Assembly (NCBI GenBank): GCA_001972305.1
Contig: BDDD01000040.1
Span: forward strand, 695,471-759,470
DNA from: Cephalotus follicularis
Lineage: Eukaryota; Streptophyta; Magnoliopsida; Oxalidales; Cephalotaceae
Direction: 5' to 3'
DNA: 64,000 nucleotides
Position 1 is the first letter of the stretch; each line of letters starts with the position of its first letter. The notes under the pieces were generated by a model. That model searched no databases, was not told where the DNA came from, and saw only the letters and a program-made list of their open reading frames with translations. The position numbers and the translations under genes were made by a program. Positions 11,842-22,593 of this stretch are shown here, one piece after another.

Positions 11842-12300
11842 GGTTGAACTCCTATCGATCTCAACGATAGGCAACTAGTTCTAGTCAAGCTCCTATCAAT
11901 CTCAACGGTAGGCGACTAGATGTATAAACCTTGAGCTTGTGCTGCCTTTGGGAGGGTTTATACTTAAGTATGTATAGGGCAAAGTTCACATGACTGGTTG
12001 AGCTCCTATCGATCTCAAAAGTTGGCAACTAGTTCTAGTTGAGCTTCTATTGATCTCAAATGTAGGCAACTAGATATCTAAACCTTGAGCTTGTGCCACC
12101 TTTGGGGGGGTGGGGTTAGACTCATGTTGATTATAGTATGCTATGGTATGCTACAGTATGACTTGTACGGATCTGTAACTAGTTTAGCTCCTATCAATCC
12201 CAATGATAAGCAACTAGTTCTAGTTGAGCTTTTATCAATCTCAATGGTAGGCGATTAGATGTTCTAAGTCTTGAGCTTAATTATGCCACCTTCGGGGGGG
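11842..12300. repeat. three imperfect tandem units of about 150-190 bp in LTR
   Basis: Each unit holds 'GAGCTCCTATCGATCTCAA..GGCAACTAGTTCTAGT' followed by a second 'CTATCAATCTCAA..GTAGGCRACTAGAT'. It ends in 'CTTGAGCTT..GCC.CCTTTGGG'. The units start near 11842, 11993 and 12180. Confidence 0.7.
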
Positions 12301-12821
12301 TTTGGACTTACGGATATTTGTATGATTAGGTTAACCATTTATAAATGCTGGAATGTGACAGTGTTATATAACTGATCAACCTTTGGATTGTCTGATAGAT
12401 GTATGGATAGGAGTGTATGTTTATGTTAACGATTTATATGTATGAGGTTGTTTACTACAAGGTCGTTTGGTTGACCCATCCTTCGGGATAGGGCACTTTT
12501 ATGTGATCATGTCCAGATGGAGTAGGGGGAAGTGGCAGTGGTCAATGTACAACAACCAGTAAATATAGAGATGCATGGGGCAATAGTTCAAGGAAGATGT
12601 ATTAATTATAGACTTGTTTTGTAATACAATGGAGTTGTATGAATGTTTAAGAGTAATTGAATAAATTTACCCACATTTGTATTCATATATATTATAAAGT
12701 TTAAAGTTTTTATGGTTATTCGTTGTATGATATAGATTTAACTAGTATCCAGCTTAAGGATTAAGTGACTGTATAAGATTGAGGTGATGTCACCGACCTC
12801 CACTGAATCCGGGGTGTTACA

Positions 12822-13300
12822 TGTATGCTTTAAATATATTAAGACTTTTCATCTTCATAAGTATGATTTTCAGTTGGATAATAAGTCTTAACAATGTATA
12901 TGGCAATTCAACATGTGTTGCGTATACTATTGATTTCTTGCATGACTTTTAATAGATTGCTGTAATAACTAATAATCTGAAAAGTATTTAATCCACCAAA
13001 AAAAGCAATTAGGGAAGAAATTTTAATAATAGCCAAAAACAATCCCTTCTTAATTAGATATGTCTATGAGTTGGATAACCCACACAGGCCCGTCTACTAT
13101 GGATCGTGCTTGGACTTTTCTGTTTAAAGCTTGGGCTAACTCGACTTGTCCCGAATTGTATTTTTTAAATTTATAATAATATTATTTAAATAATAATTTA
13201 TTATTATTTGTAAAATTATTATTAATTTATTTAAATTTTAATGATAAAAATAGATTGATTTGGACGGGTTTAAGCTTTAAAAAATGGACATGGCTTTGGA
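12822..13300. other. AT-rich spacer without recognised gene
   Basis: No reading frame or terminal motif stands out. A patch of TTTAAATAATAATTTATTATT lies near 13165-13230. The first part may be the continuation of the LTR interrupted at 10612. Confidence 0.4.
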
Positions 13301-13309
13301 AAAAGAGTT

Positions 13310-13453
13310 TTGTTAACAAGTGTTCTAAACACTTATCTAATTGGTTAATTATCAATTGAACCAATTAAAAATGTATAATATTTAGTAAAAATTGATAATT
13401 TAAAGACAGTGCACTCAATCAACTAATAAAAAAAAAGTAACAAAACCTTTGAA
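13310..13453. mobile_element. MITE-like element with short terminal inverted repeats
   Basis: AGAGTTTTGTTAAC at the left and GTAACAAAACC at the right form imperfect inverted ends about 145 bp apart. They are flanked by TTTGGAAAA and TTTGAAAAA, a possible 9-bp target duplication with one mismatch. The interior is AT-rich. The call rests only on these ends. Confidence 0.35.
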
Positions 13454-13543
13454 AAAATATTTGACTCTGCACCGACCTTATCCATGATCTTAATCAATCC
13501 AATAATATTATTAGTAGTTTATGACTATGTATAACAAATTCTT

Positions 13544-13641
13544 AACATATGATATATCATATAATAAGTAAAATAATAATTATTATATATAATTATTATT
13601 GTTTTTACTTATTGTATCATACATCATATCTTATACATAAT
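13544..13641. mobile_element. 98-bp palindromic MITE with 9-bp target site duplication
   Basis: The left and right halves are reverse complements of one another, centred near 13587. The left arm holds AATAAGTAAAATAATAATTA and the right arm TAATTATTATTGTTTTTACTTATT. The element is flanked by the identical 9-mer CAAATTCTT at 13535-13543 and 13642-13650. A 9-bp duplication is typical of Mutator-like elements. It lies about 480 bp upstream of the bZIP start codon. Confidence 0.65.
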
Positions 13642-14038
13642 CAAATTCTTTTAATAACAATTTTCTAATCTACCAACGACTGTACGGTGCATTCTATTGA
13701 TTAGCTCAGCAGGGGTTGGCACCCAACACAAGCGGAGAACAGGGTTTGCACATCAGCAACTTTCCGCGAGAACTGGCCTCCCACACGATTATGCAATAAA
13801 ACATTGACATCTGTCCAAATTGCTTTCGTGCTATTTTGTTTCTTCATGACTAAGCTAGGAAGGGACCCATTAGTTATGTCACTCCATGCCCTTTTACAAA
13901 AGAAAGTTGACACATAAAACCGCCATAGTGCGCCTCAGTGACTCAAAAGCTAAATGAATGTGCATGACGACTTTGGACCAAAATACACTTCGCCAATTTT
14001 GTTGCCCTACATGGACCCCACCAAGGGCACACCAATTT

Positions 14039-14051
14039 GCCCATAAATATG
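14039..14051 (+). promoter_or_regulatory. probable TATA box of the bZIP gene
   Basis: CCATAAATATGAG lies about 75-85 bp before the ATG at 14125. A CT-rich leader (CTTCCCTTTCTCCCTCCC, about 14070-14090) follows, as in many plant core promoters. No upstream ORF is seen in this short leader. Confidence 0.5.
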
Positions 14052-14124
14052 AGCCCCCTACGCTGCATTTCTTCCCTTTCTCCCTCCCACTATCTGTTTT
14101 TTAAATAATCAAAAGAAATCAGCA

Positions 14125-14730
14125 ATGTTGTCAGCTATTCCCGGTTTTCTCTCGTCAGAATCGATTCTCGAAGACCCGTTTCAGGCTTTCGAAAGCGGTT
14201 TTATGCTGTGGGATTGCTCGGAATTATTCTCACCCATCCAATCACCAAGTCCTGTGATCTCAAGTTCCGGTTCAGATGAACTTAACCAAAACCAAACAAA
14301 CTCCAACTCCAACTCCAACTCCAGTTCGAATTTACCGAACCAGAACCGAACCATCTCAACTTCCTGCTCAGATGAACAGAACCGGCCGGTTTCCATTGTA
14401 GAGGAGAGAAAGCGGAAGCGTATGATATCGAACCGTGAATCCGCCAGGAGATCACGCATGCGTAAGCAAAAGCACTTAGAAAACCTAAGAAACCAAGCCA
14501 ACAAGCTAAGAATTGAAAACCGGGAACTAACAAACCGGCTAAGGTTCATTTTGTATCACTGCCATCGTGTACAGACAGATAACGATCGGCTCCGGTCTGA
14601 ACATATTATGCTACGGCAAAAACTGTTGAACATACGTCAAATTTTGCAAATCCAACAACTGCAGCAGTACACGTCTGCATGGCCTCAAAATAACGTTGCT
14701 TCAGATATAACCACATCATTAATAGCATAA
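14125..14730 (+). CDS. bZIP transcription factor (group S-like, AtbZIP42/43 type)
   Basis: This is a single-exon, intact 201-residue protein, a nuclear DNA-binding factor that would act as a dimer on ACGT-core sites. The N-terminal half is Ser/Asn-rich, with an NSNSNS run near residues 59-68 encoded by an AACTCC repeat. The basic region has RKRKR (95-99) and the signature N-x7-R (N103 to R111) in SNRESARRSR. The zipper starts ten residues later with L121, L128, L135, I142, V149, L156 and L163, an unusually long run of seven heptads typical of group S. Size and lack of introns also fit group S. The ATG is the first in the leader and there are no internal stops. Its leader does not show the conserved sucrose-control uORF of subgroup S1. 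It is the only intact host gene seen in the 64 kb. Confidence 0.92.
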   Translation: MLSAIPGFLSSESILEDPFQAFESGFMLWDCSELFSPIQSPSPVISSSGSDELNQNQTNSNSNSNSSSNLPNQNRTISTSCSDEQNRPVSIVEERKRKRMISNRESARRSRMRKQKHLENLRNQANKLRIENRELTNRLRFILYHCHRVQTDNDRLRSEHIMLRQKLLNIRQILQIQQLQQYTSAWPQNNVASDITTSLIA

Positions 14731-15610
14731 CTTTGAATATAATATATTGACGGTTAAAACAAGAACAAAGAGCCGTCTCTTTCTCTCTCGCTCGCTATCT
14801 CTATATATATATTATTATAGCCCTGTAAATTTAAAAGCTGTTAAGAGAAAGAAAATGGTGGCAGAGTTTTTAGTGATTTTTGGAAACTGGTGGTTTTGGA
14901 AAATTAGCGGTTTCCCGAAAACCATCGAGTATCATTGTTTGTAAGAAAATGTTGTCAGTATTTTGATTAATTAAGGTTTTTTTTGTTGTTTTTGGTATTG
15001 TTGGAGAAGTGTTAACTTTAACTTTTAAGTTCCATTTGCGTTTTTATATATATATAAATATATATATGATAATCTGGGTTGTTGAATAATGAAAAGCGAC
15101 ATAAGTATGCTGCCAAATTAATATCCCTGTTTCGATAATTTTAATGCTTCTTTGTCGTTTGAGGAGCATGTAATTATTTACTCAATCGCCCCTTCATTCA
15201 TTAGCTTCAAATCTTTATAATTCTAATGTACTAATGTAAAAAGAGGCAACGTAGATTTACAGGGTTTCATCATCGTAAAAACAAAGAAATATATGTTGAC
15301 CTCCTCCCATTTATATTGAATCATCATTTGATTTTTTATATTTTAGCTGTCTTGATTTAGTTTTACACTTTTCATTTATACACAATTTAACTCTTTCATT
15401 AACTAAAACTAATGGATAAGCATAAAATTAGGTTTTTTTTGGTGCAAAAATTTATTAAGTGTTAATTAACGCAGCAAAAATATTAAGAGATAAAAAGAGA
15501 GAAATAAATACATACAACATCGATTGGGTTGTCTTTTCATAATCCAAAAATTCTTTCTTTTATTAATTCTGTAAAATATTAAGATACTAATAATAAAACA
15601 ACCCTAAAAG
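14731..15610. other. bZIP downstream region, no gene
   Basis: The sequence is AT-rich with a CT run near 14777-14800 and TA runs near 15045-15068. The bZIP 3' UTR and poly(A) site should lie here; I cannot place them exactly. Short frames here lack coding character. Confidence 0.5.
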
Positions 15611-15613
15611 CCT

Positions 15614-15661
<48 letters not shown>
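15614..15661. repeat. compound (TA)n(GA)n microsatellite
   Basis: About 18 bp of TA is followed by about 30 bp of GA. The GA part forms the left edge of the repeat copy that follows. Confidence 0.9.
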
Positions 15662-15665
<4 letters not shown>

Positions 15666-16050
15666 AAATCCTTTTCAAATTGAAAATCGTATTCAAAATA
15701 TAAATCCTAATAACAGTCTTAAAAATAAAAAAATAATTAAAAGACATAAAAACCCTTAAAAATCCGACTGCTTACGCGTGAACAGTAAAAAAAGATTTTC
15801 ATTGTTGCTGCATCAATTCCCTCGGGGTGGAGAGACTCGGCTCCGACGAGAAAACATGAACATTATAAGAGCCCTGAATATTATTAAATATTATTATTGG
15901 GTTTTGTAATTATTTTCCTTCATTTTGGGCTGAGTCCGATAATTATGATGTATTTATTTGGGCCTTAATGAAATTTAATATATGGCATTGGGCTTAAGCA
16001 TTGTTTTATTCTCTTTTGGGCCGAAGTTAATAGGATATAAGGTGTTGGGC
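15632..16050 (-). mobile_element. gypsy LTR 5'-end fragment, copy 1
   Basis: About 420 bp match 18253-18680 nearly base for base (roughly 95 percent by eye). The match runs from GAGAGAGGAAATAAATCC to GTGTTGGGCTTAAAA. In copy 2 the same block is the start of an LTR on the minus strand, so this is a second insertion of that family. Beyond the GA run its partner sequence is missing. The right edge ends at AAAAATGTAA where copy 2 has AAAACCGTTGTAACA. Confidence 0.75.
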
Positions 16051-17128
16051 TTAAAAATGTAAAGAAGAGAAGACTCAAGGGAGGAGGTCGGCCTAGGCGC
16101 TAAACAAGGCCTGCATTCGTTAGATTTGTATAGGAAGTTCTGGATTCTTCCACTCGTGACTATAAAATGAGGAAAATACCGAGGGACACACTGTTGCCAT
16201 TTTTTCATACTCTTGTGTCTAAAGAAATCGAGAGAAATGTGAGAGAAGTGGGAGATGGAGCCAAATGCTGATGGAAATGGAAGAAGAAGACAAGTTGGGA
16301 CCTTCCTCAGGAGAATTCTTGCCCCTGTATATATACGCCTATCTCCTGGAAGAAAGAAAATAGTGCAAGAGTGAAAGAATAAAGCAAGCTTAAGCGTGTA
16401 GCAGTCCTCGGCTAGAAGGGAGTCCAGAATCTGAGAAGGAAGAAGACAATCTCCGTTTCCAACCGTTCTCGAGGTAGGTCGCTCCATGTCCGAGTGCCTA
16501 CCAGCATGCTTGTGTGTGTATGATTGTTATGTGTTGTGTGTGTGTTGTCTGTTTTGGTTGATTGTTGCATGTGTGTGTTATTTTGTGAATGTTTATGCTT
16601 GATAGATTAGGATCTTGTCCTTTTACCTTGGAACCGTTATATGGGATGCCTCAATGTTTGAAAAGCGCTTAGAGATGAAATAAGTGTCGGGATGGATCAC
16701 ATGCCCGACCTGAGCGAGTGCATCCGAGGAGGACTACGTGTCCTACCAGCACTAGTATGCCTGGGGAGGACCATGCATCCGAGGATCCCAAACATGGCTT
16801 CCTCTGCCATGTGTCCGAGGATCCCAAAGTGGTTCCCTTACCATGCGTCCGAGGATCCCAAACATGGCTTCCTCTGCCATGTGTCCGAGGATCCCAAAGT
16901 GGTTCCCTTATCATGCGTCCGAGGATCCCAAACATGGCTTCCTCTGCCTTGTGTAATGTTTGGAGAGGATCTTTTCCCCAAGTACAGGAAAGAACGAAGA
17001 GTAAGGCAGAACGCCTGAGGAGAGCCAAGCCGGACCAGGAGTCCGAGCATAGCAAAGTTCCTCCTCTGTCCAAAGGATAAGTATAAGAGCAGACCAAGTA
17101 TAAGTATGGGAGCAATGCATAGCGCTAA
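16051..17128 (+). mobile_element. probable LTR or leader of another gypsy (Tat-like) element
   Basis: A TATA box, TATAAAATGA (16161-16170), is followed by a purine-rich leader with GAGAGAAATGTGAGAG. Next come GAGGTAGGT (a possible splice donor near 16470), a GT-rich stretch (16510-16580) and a tandem repeat block (16770-16965). No long frame is convincing. The 'tccgagga' phrase also occurs in the 3' region of the Tat element near 29770-29890, hence the tentative Tat link. Confidence 0.4.
16770..16965. repeat. tandem repeat of about 70 bp (two half-units of about 35 bp)
   Basis: CATGCGTCCGAGGATCCCAA and CATGTGTCCGAGGATCCCAA alternate, followed by ACATGGCTTCCTCTGC or AGTGGTTCCCTTA. About two and a half full units are present, nearly identical. 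Partial units lie near 16720-16770. Confidence 0.85.
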
Positions 17129-17616
17129 CACTACAGGAAAAGGGGGCAACGGCGAGGGCACTTCCCCTCGCCATCCCCTCGCCATTGAGTCAATGGCGAG
17201 GGCATGGCGAGGGGAGCACACCCTCGCCGATTTACTCCTCGCCATCAAGTACGGCGAGGGTACGGCGAGGGGACGGCGAGGGTACCTTCCCCTCGGCATT
17301 TACTGCCCTCGCCACGCAGAGGGCATGGCTAGGGCAATTTACCCTCGCCATGCCCTCGCCATGGCGAGGGCGCGGCGAGGGTATGGCTAGGGCGTTGGGC
17401 TGCCTAGCCATCCCCTACCTCGCCATGGCCTCGCTATGCCCTCGGAACATGGCGAGGGTATGGCGAGGGTATGGCTAGGGCCGGACTGTCCCGTCATCGC
17501 CTCCCCTCGCCGTGGCCTCGCCATGGCGAGGGCATGGCGAGGGGTAATGCCCTCGCCATCAACAGTGTCTGCAGAATGCCCTCGCCATGCCCTCGCTATT
17601 CTGCAGAAACCTGGNN
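17129..17616. mobile_element. CACTA (En/Spm) transposon terminus with subterminal repeat array
   Basis: CACTACAGGAAAAG at 17129-17142 matches the CACTACAAGAAAA terminal inverted repeat of plant CACTA elements. The preceding TAA could be one side of the 3-bp target duplication. The next 470 bp are packed with both orientations of GGCGAGGG / CCCTCGCC, often joined as the palindrome CCCTCGCCATGGCGAGGG. These are classic subterminal sites for the transposase. The array runs into the assembly gap, so the rest of the element is not seen. Confidence 0.8.
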
Positions 17617-17700
17617 NNNNNNNNNNNNNNNNNNNNNNNNNNNNNNNNNNNNNNNNNNNNNNNNNNNNNNNNNNNNNNNNNNNNNNNNNNNNNNNNNNNN
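17617..17700. other. assembly gap (84 N)
   Basis: The run of N starts inside the CACTA region and ends in unrelated LTR sequence. The true distance, and the missing half of the CACTA element, are unknown. Confidence 0.99.
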
Positions 17701-18251
17701 ATCGGAGCGGATCACACCTATGTGGAGAACGGAGTCAGAAACTGTCCAAAACATGTCGCCGGAGCCTGCCGCGTGTGGGCTCACGCACCGCCGTTGGCCG
17801 GCGCGTGTCTATCACGCGCGGTCAACCAGTAGCAGTGAGGGTCCGATCTGGAGCGTTTGAGGCCAGGGATCACATATCCGGGGCGCGTTTGCCACACCGC
17901 CGCCGTATTTGGCCGGAACGAAGACATTTGACCGAGGGTTGACTTTGTGCCGATCTACTTTTCCGGCGTCGCCCAGGGTCGGGGCTGGTCGGTTTTGCTT
18001 CCTCTCGACGCCAGGATGTCAAATATGTGATTGTCTTATCGTGATGATCACCGGAGATGGAGCTATGGCGTTCGACAGTGGGGGGAGAGAAGACGTTGCG
18101 CACGCCGATTGGGCCGTTGGCCGGTGCAAGGGTTGGGTCCTGTGGACTCAGGAGGCTGTGGGGGTTCGACCGGTGCCTTCGCCGGCACCATATCGGCACC
18201 AATGCCGGTGACAGCAGCTGAGTGGGGAGAGAGAACGGGAGAGAGGGTGGC

Positions 18252-18293
<42 letters not shown>

Positions 18294-18695
18294 AAATCCT
18301 TTTCAAATTGAAAATCGTATTCAAAATATAAATCCTAATAACAGTCTTAAAAATAAAAAAATAATTAAAAGACATAAAAACCCTTAAAAATCCGACTGCT
18401 TACGCGTGAACAGTAAAAAAAGATTTTCATTGTTGCTGCATCAATTCCCTCGGGGTGGAGAGACTCGGCTCTGACGAGAAAACATAAACATTGTAAGAGT
18501 CCTGAATATTATTAAATATTATTATTGAGCTGTGTAATTATTTTTCATCATTTTGGGCTAGGTTCGATAATTATGATGTATTTATTTGGGCCTTAATGAA
18601 ATTTAATATATGACCTTGGGCTTAAGCATTATTTTATTCTCTTTTGGGCCGAAGTTAATATGATATAAGGTGTTGGGCTTAAAACCGTTGTAACA
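17701..18695 (-). mobile_element. gypsy LTR 5' part, copy 2 (same family as 509-1460)
   Basis: On the minus strand the LTR starts TGTTACAACGG at 18695 and runs through an AT-rich promoter part. A CT run follows (the + strand GA run at about 18253-18290), then a GC-rich leader to the gap. The GC-rich part matches 930-1460 in phrases such as ACCAGCCCCGACC, GACGCCGG and CTGACTCCGTTCTCC. The downstream half is lost in or beyond the gap. Confidence 0.7.
18258..18290. repeat. (GA)n microsatellite in LTR
   Basis: A near-perfect GA run of about 33 bp is shared with copy 1 at 15632. On the element strand it is a CT run placed just before the GC-rich leader. Confidence 0.9.
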
Positions 18696-19119
18696 GGCGA
18701 CGCTTTATCTTAAGCATCGGCGGTTACCTGTTAAGCGTCAACGCTTCCATCGACGCTTTGTATATTCATCCACGCTCTCGCCTTAAGCGTCGACAATTTT
18801 CTCAAAACATCAGCGCTTAATGCTCAAGCATCGAAGGTTGTATCTAAGCGTCAGCGCTTGGTGTGTAAGCTTGACAAAGCGTCAAAGTTTAAGCTTAAGC
18901 GTCGATTGTTTTATCAAAACATCAGTGCTTAATGCTTAAGCGTCGACGGTTTTATCAAACCGTCAGCGCTTAGTGCTTAAGCGTCAACAGTTTACTTCAA
19001 ATTGTCAGCGCTTTACATGAACAAGGACGTTGCATCACATGCTTGTCTCACAATTTAACCCAAACAATTCAAGCATATCATCATAAACAAAATCCTAACT
19101 GTACATATGCATCAAATCC
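18696..19119 (-). mobile_element. Copia leader segment with GCGTCGACGC palindrome cluster
   Basis: This is the stretch directly internal to the primer site of the Copia LTR at 19135-20856, so it is the 5' leader of that element, truncated at 18695 by the gypsy LTR. Within 18705-19010 variants of AAGCGTCGACGCTT, AAGCGTCAGCGCTT and CATCAGTGCTTAATGCTTAAGCG recur about a dozen times. No coding frame is present. Confidence 0.6.
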
Positions 19120-19131
19120 GCTCTGATACCA
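19120..19131 (-). other. primer binding site (initiator tRNA-Met type)
   Basis: GCTCTGATACCA on the + strand is TGGTATCAGAGC on the element strand, the standard complement of the tRNA-iMet 3' end. It lies three bases from the LTR end. Confidence 0.9.
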
Positions 19132-19134
19132 TTT

Positions 19135-20856
19135 TGTTGGAACCTTTTGGCGATCAAACAACCAATTATAATCTAGATGCTTACAACCTAAAAGAATTGT
19201 ATTATCATCTCATAATTATCAAACCATAAAGTTCAATCACATGATCATTTGAGCATATATGTACAGTTACGAAAAACATAGATTAAATAGAAAGAGCAGG
19301 CAGAATATACTCATAAAATTGAGCAACTCCTTCGTTGATAATCACTGGTTCTAACCTCCAAGTATAGCAGGTATCCAAAGTATCCACACCAAGTTTCAAT
19401 TACCAACACCAGACTTCTCAAGTCAACAACTCTTATTTCTGGCTTTTTGTTTTCTTGTTCTTGAAAGAACCAGGAAAAATGTATTGTGAGAGAGAGGAGA
19501 AGAACGTCTGGAGAGGAGAGACGTTTTCTCATGTTTTTATTGCTAGATAAAAACACGTTAACAGTAATGTCTCAATCTTCTATATTAGTCAAGTATCATA
19601 CATAACATAAATAGCATTCATTTCCATTTATATTACTTTCTTTCCTTAATCACATTAAGGATATTTAATCTCATTAAATATAATCAGAAACTAATTATCC
19701 TAATTATTTTTCTCTCATGCGGTGTCAGAAATATCAACATGCATTATATGTGACCCTATGGGTTCAATATTACACTGGCCGTATGATTAAATTGAGACAT
19801 TCAAAATTATCTGATTAGGCATTTATTATCACATAAAAGAAAATACTCTATAGGACTTTTTGAATTAAAACTCTTTTAATTATTTTCTTACAAGATTAAT
19901 TATCAATTTAATCTCGGACATCCTACAAGTCGATATCGACATCTAGCAATGCATAACGACCCCTAGGTAATATGAATTATCTGCGAACCACGATTTACAG
20001 GTACACGCACGTATAATCCTTCCATTGACAATGCTCTGATTAAATCTAGGGTACGGATTATGTCAGACCCAAATAATTTAAACTTTAACCACGTGACTAT
20101 CTTTCGTCAGCCTTAAATAATATTAGAGGTGCCCCTATAATATTTTACCAATGATATCACACACTTAATATCGTGGCTAACCTGGACAGGCACTAAATTG
20201 CAAACAAAAATCATCCTGGGCATAATCTTCTTTTACTAGAAATATTGTTTTCTTTATTGCACATTCACATGTCTCCATACATAAGCGTACTATGTCCAAC
20301 TAATGCTTGTATACACTTCATTGCATATGTATTTAAACACCATCAAAACACAGCACCCTATGCATATGACATCCAGTGACGGCTCATGTCCAAGGACCAC
20401 ATGCACTGCTGTAAAACTAGAATTATGTCTGACATGTAAGTAAAACTCCATACAGATATTCTATCAACAGTCACCTTCAGTGAACTTATTAATAAATTAA
20501 CGAGCACCCACGTAATTATCATAGCATCAACCATGCGAGTGGTGTGAGATCAGTCACTATCTGCTTACCGATCTGACAATACGTGCTGGTCTATCCTGAT
20601 TGATTATGCCCTGAGTGTCAATCTTATGACCAGGAAGATTCGAAATAAAGTATACCGAGATTCCAATTCTCACATCATGATCTGATCATGAACTTGGTTT
20701 TCTAACTTTATTTCAGGTCATTCATTTATTAAATAAACATGTATTCAAATAATGAACTCATAGCCAATGATAAAATACAAACATCTTTATTAGATTTATA
20801 TACAAGATAGAGTAAATATAAGCTCAGCACTGGCTTACAGGACTTTATCTCTAACA
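19135..20856 (-). mobile_element. Copia LTR (1722 bp)
   Basis: On the element strand it starts TGTTAGAGATAAAGTCC (at 20856) and ends GGTTCCAACA (at 19135), followed by the primer site. The start TGTTAGAGATAAA resembles Angela/Tork-type LTRs, but the lineage is not certain. No protein domain of this element is in the window. It appears inserted in the 3' region of the gag fragment at 20996-22050. Confidence 0.8.
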
Positions 20857-20995
20857 CATATATCTCCAATATCCATTGTATGATGATCTATAAATAAAAC
20901 CACACATGTTATTAATAAATATAACTATTTTACATTTATTAATTCATAAGCACTTTATTCAAAAGTGATAAACATTAAAACAATGGAATATAACA
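20857..20995. other. 3' flank of the gag fragment
   Basis: AT-rich sequence with no recognisable feature lies between the Copia LTR and the end of the gag reading frame. Confidence 0.4.
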
Positions 20996-22050
20996 TCAAC
21001 CCAGATGGAAGCCTTTATCGATAATCATTTGGTCCATTTTTTCATTTGGATCAGTTAAGAAATCACCAATGTCCAAATGGGTTGTACCCATTGAAACAAA
21101 GTCTGATTGAGTAGTTTTCAAAGGATCACAATGACTAATAAAATTTATTTCAATTTGTTTGACTTTCTCTTTTAGAGAAGCTTGGTACAAGTTGACCAAA
21201 TGCTTCGCTGTGCAAAAAGTATGGTACCAATGACTTTACATTCAAGATCGGTTGCAATTACCCTTTTTATTTTGGGCTTGTCCAGCATTGCTGGATTGTC
21301 CATGATTGCGCCACTTTTGATATTGTTTTGTATCAAGATTTTGCCATTTCAAGCTATTATTATTACTTGGCCCCAAGAAATTTTGATTTCTTCCATTACC
21401 ACGTCCTCTTCCACGCCCTCTTCCTCGTCCTCTAAAATAGGACAAAATTACATTTGCTTATGGTATAGGCGATGAACCAGTCGAGCGACTGTCATGATTT
21501 TGCAAGAATAATTCATTATGTTGCTCAGCAATAAGAAGAGATCCAATTGGTTCACGATATTTCTCGAACCCGTGCAACATATACTGTTGTTGAAGTAATA
21601 AATTGGATGCATGAAATGTTCGATATGTTTTCTCTAACAACATATCTTCGGTGATAACTTCACCACACATCTTTAATTGTGATACAATTTTGAACAACGT
21701 GGAATTATATTTCGAAACTGTTTTAAAATCTTGAAATCGTAGCTATGACCAATCATTCAATGCCTTTAGCAATACAACAGTTTTCAAATGCTCAAACCTA
21801 TCATTTATGTTTTGCCACAGTTCAAGTGGATTTTCAATAGTTAGATATTCATATTTTAGGACATCATCAATATGATACCTTAAGAAAATTAGTGCAGTAG
21901 CTTGTTCCTCATTTGATGCTGCATTTTTTTCATCAATTGTGTGCCTTAATTTCTTTGCACTCAAATGCAGTTTCACATCAAGTATCCAAAATAGATAATT
22001 TTTTCATAAATATTAAGAGTAATGAATTTCTGATTTTTAATATTTGCCAT
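20996..22050 (-). pseudogene. Copia-type gag (gag-only fragment)
   Basis: From ATG at 22050 the frame gives MANIKNQKF, then after a frameshift WILDVKLHLSAKKL. It continues ENPLELWQNINDRFEH, FKIVSQLKMCGEVIT, EKTYRTFHASNLLLQQQY, and AEQHNELFLQNHDSRSTGS. A run of GRGRGRGRG follows, with Gln/Asn-rich sequence. The tail TTHLDIGDFLTDP ends the protein at 20996. This is the gag type with an N-terminal UBN2/DUF4219-like domain common in dicots. It has several frameshifts. No protease, integrase or RT follows, so it may be a gag-only non-autonomous element or a truncated copy. Confidence 0.75.
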
Positions 22051-22593
22051 TTTTACACTAAATCAAAAGATAAAATAAATGTCATTTGAAGCGTAATAAA
22101 TAAATAAAGTTCACTGCAATAAAAAAAAATTGGGACATCATTGGTACAATCACAGGTCACACTCACTTTCTCCCAATTTAATCAAGGCGTGAGACCACTT
22201 GAGCATAATGGGGCTTGCAACAATTAAAATTGATCATAAAGCAAAAAATGTAAATATATAAAACAGTAAACGGGTTCTCCCATATACATCATGAGATGGT
22301 ACAGTTAGATATTAAACAAATAGGTTCCCACTAAGTCTTGGACAATTCCAGTAGATAAATAGTACCTCAAGAATAATAAATCACAAAAATGTTTCACACC
22401 ACGTATGTGGTGATCCGCACAGATAAGTAATATACTAAAATAATAATAAAAACATACATTTTCATACGCCATCGGTAATCCGCACAAACAATGGAAGCGG
22501 AAAACTTTATTATATATATAATATACGTTTCCACACATAGGCGGTACTCCTGCTAAATTGGTGGAATCGTCAATCTTTATTATTATATATATT

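Larger units (their letters stand above)
10613..12821 (+). mobile_element. complete Ty3/gypsy LTR (solo LTR candidate)
   Basis: The LTR starts TGTAACGCCCC and ends GGGGTGTTACA, giving an 11-bp imperfect terminal inverted repeat, and is 2209 bp long. A TATA box (TATATAAA, 10803-10810) precedes a CT-rich leader (10840-10900). It holds a palindrome cluster (11352-11600) and tandem repeats (11842-12300). No primer site or coding sequence follows, so it is a solo LTR or a recombinant. The flanking 5-mers (ATCTA and TGTAT) do not match. The terminal sequence and layout resemble the LTRs at 33063, 49930 and 57998. Confidence 0.8.

Noticed and set aside
10613-12821. Target site duplication for the gypsy LTR
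   Set aside because: The flanking 5-mers ATCTA and TGTAT differ; no alternative boundary gave a match.
14181-14549. Minus-strand frames opposite the bZIP gene
   Set aside because: Shadow of the bZIP coding sequence; no domain.
16669-17480. Frames of up to about 150 codons across the tandem repeats and the CACTA array
   Set aside because: Frames are products of repeat units without stops; the encoded residues merely repeat the unit.
17129-17616. CRISPR-like array of regular short repeats
   Set aside because: The repeats lie in both orientations without unique spacers and next to a CACTA terminus; this is a plant nuclear sequence.
19120-19131. tRNA-Met gene
   Set aside because: Only the 12-base primer complement is present, placed next to an LTR end; no tRNA body. 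The same holds for 46695-46706 and 60548-60558.
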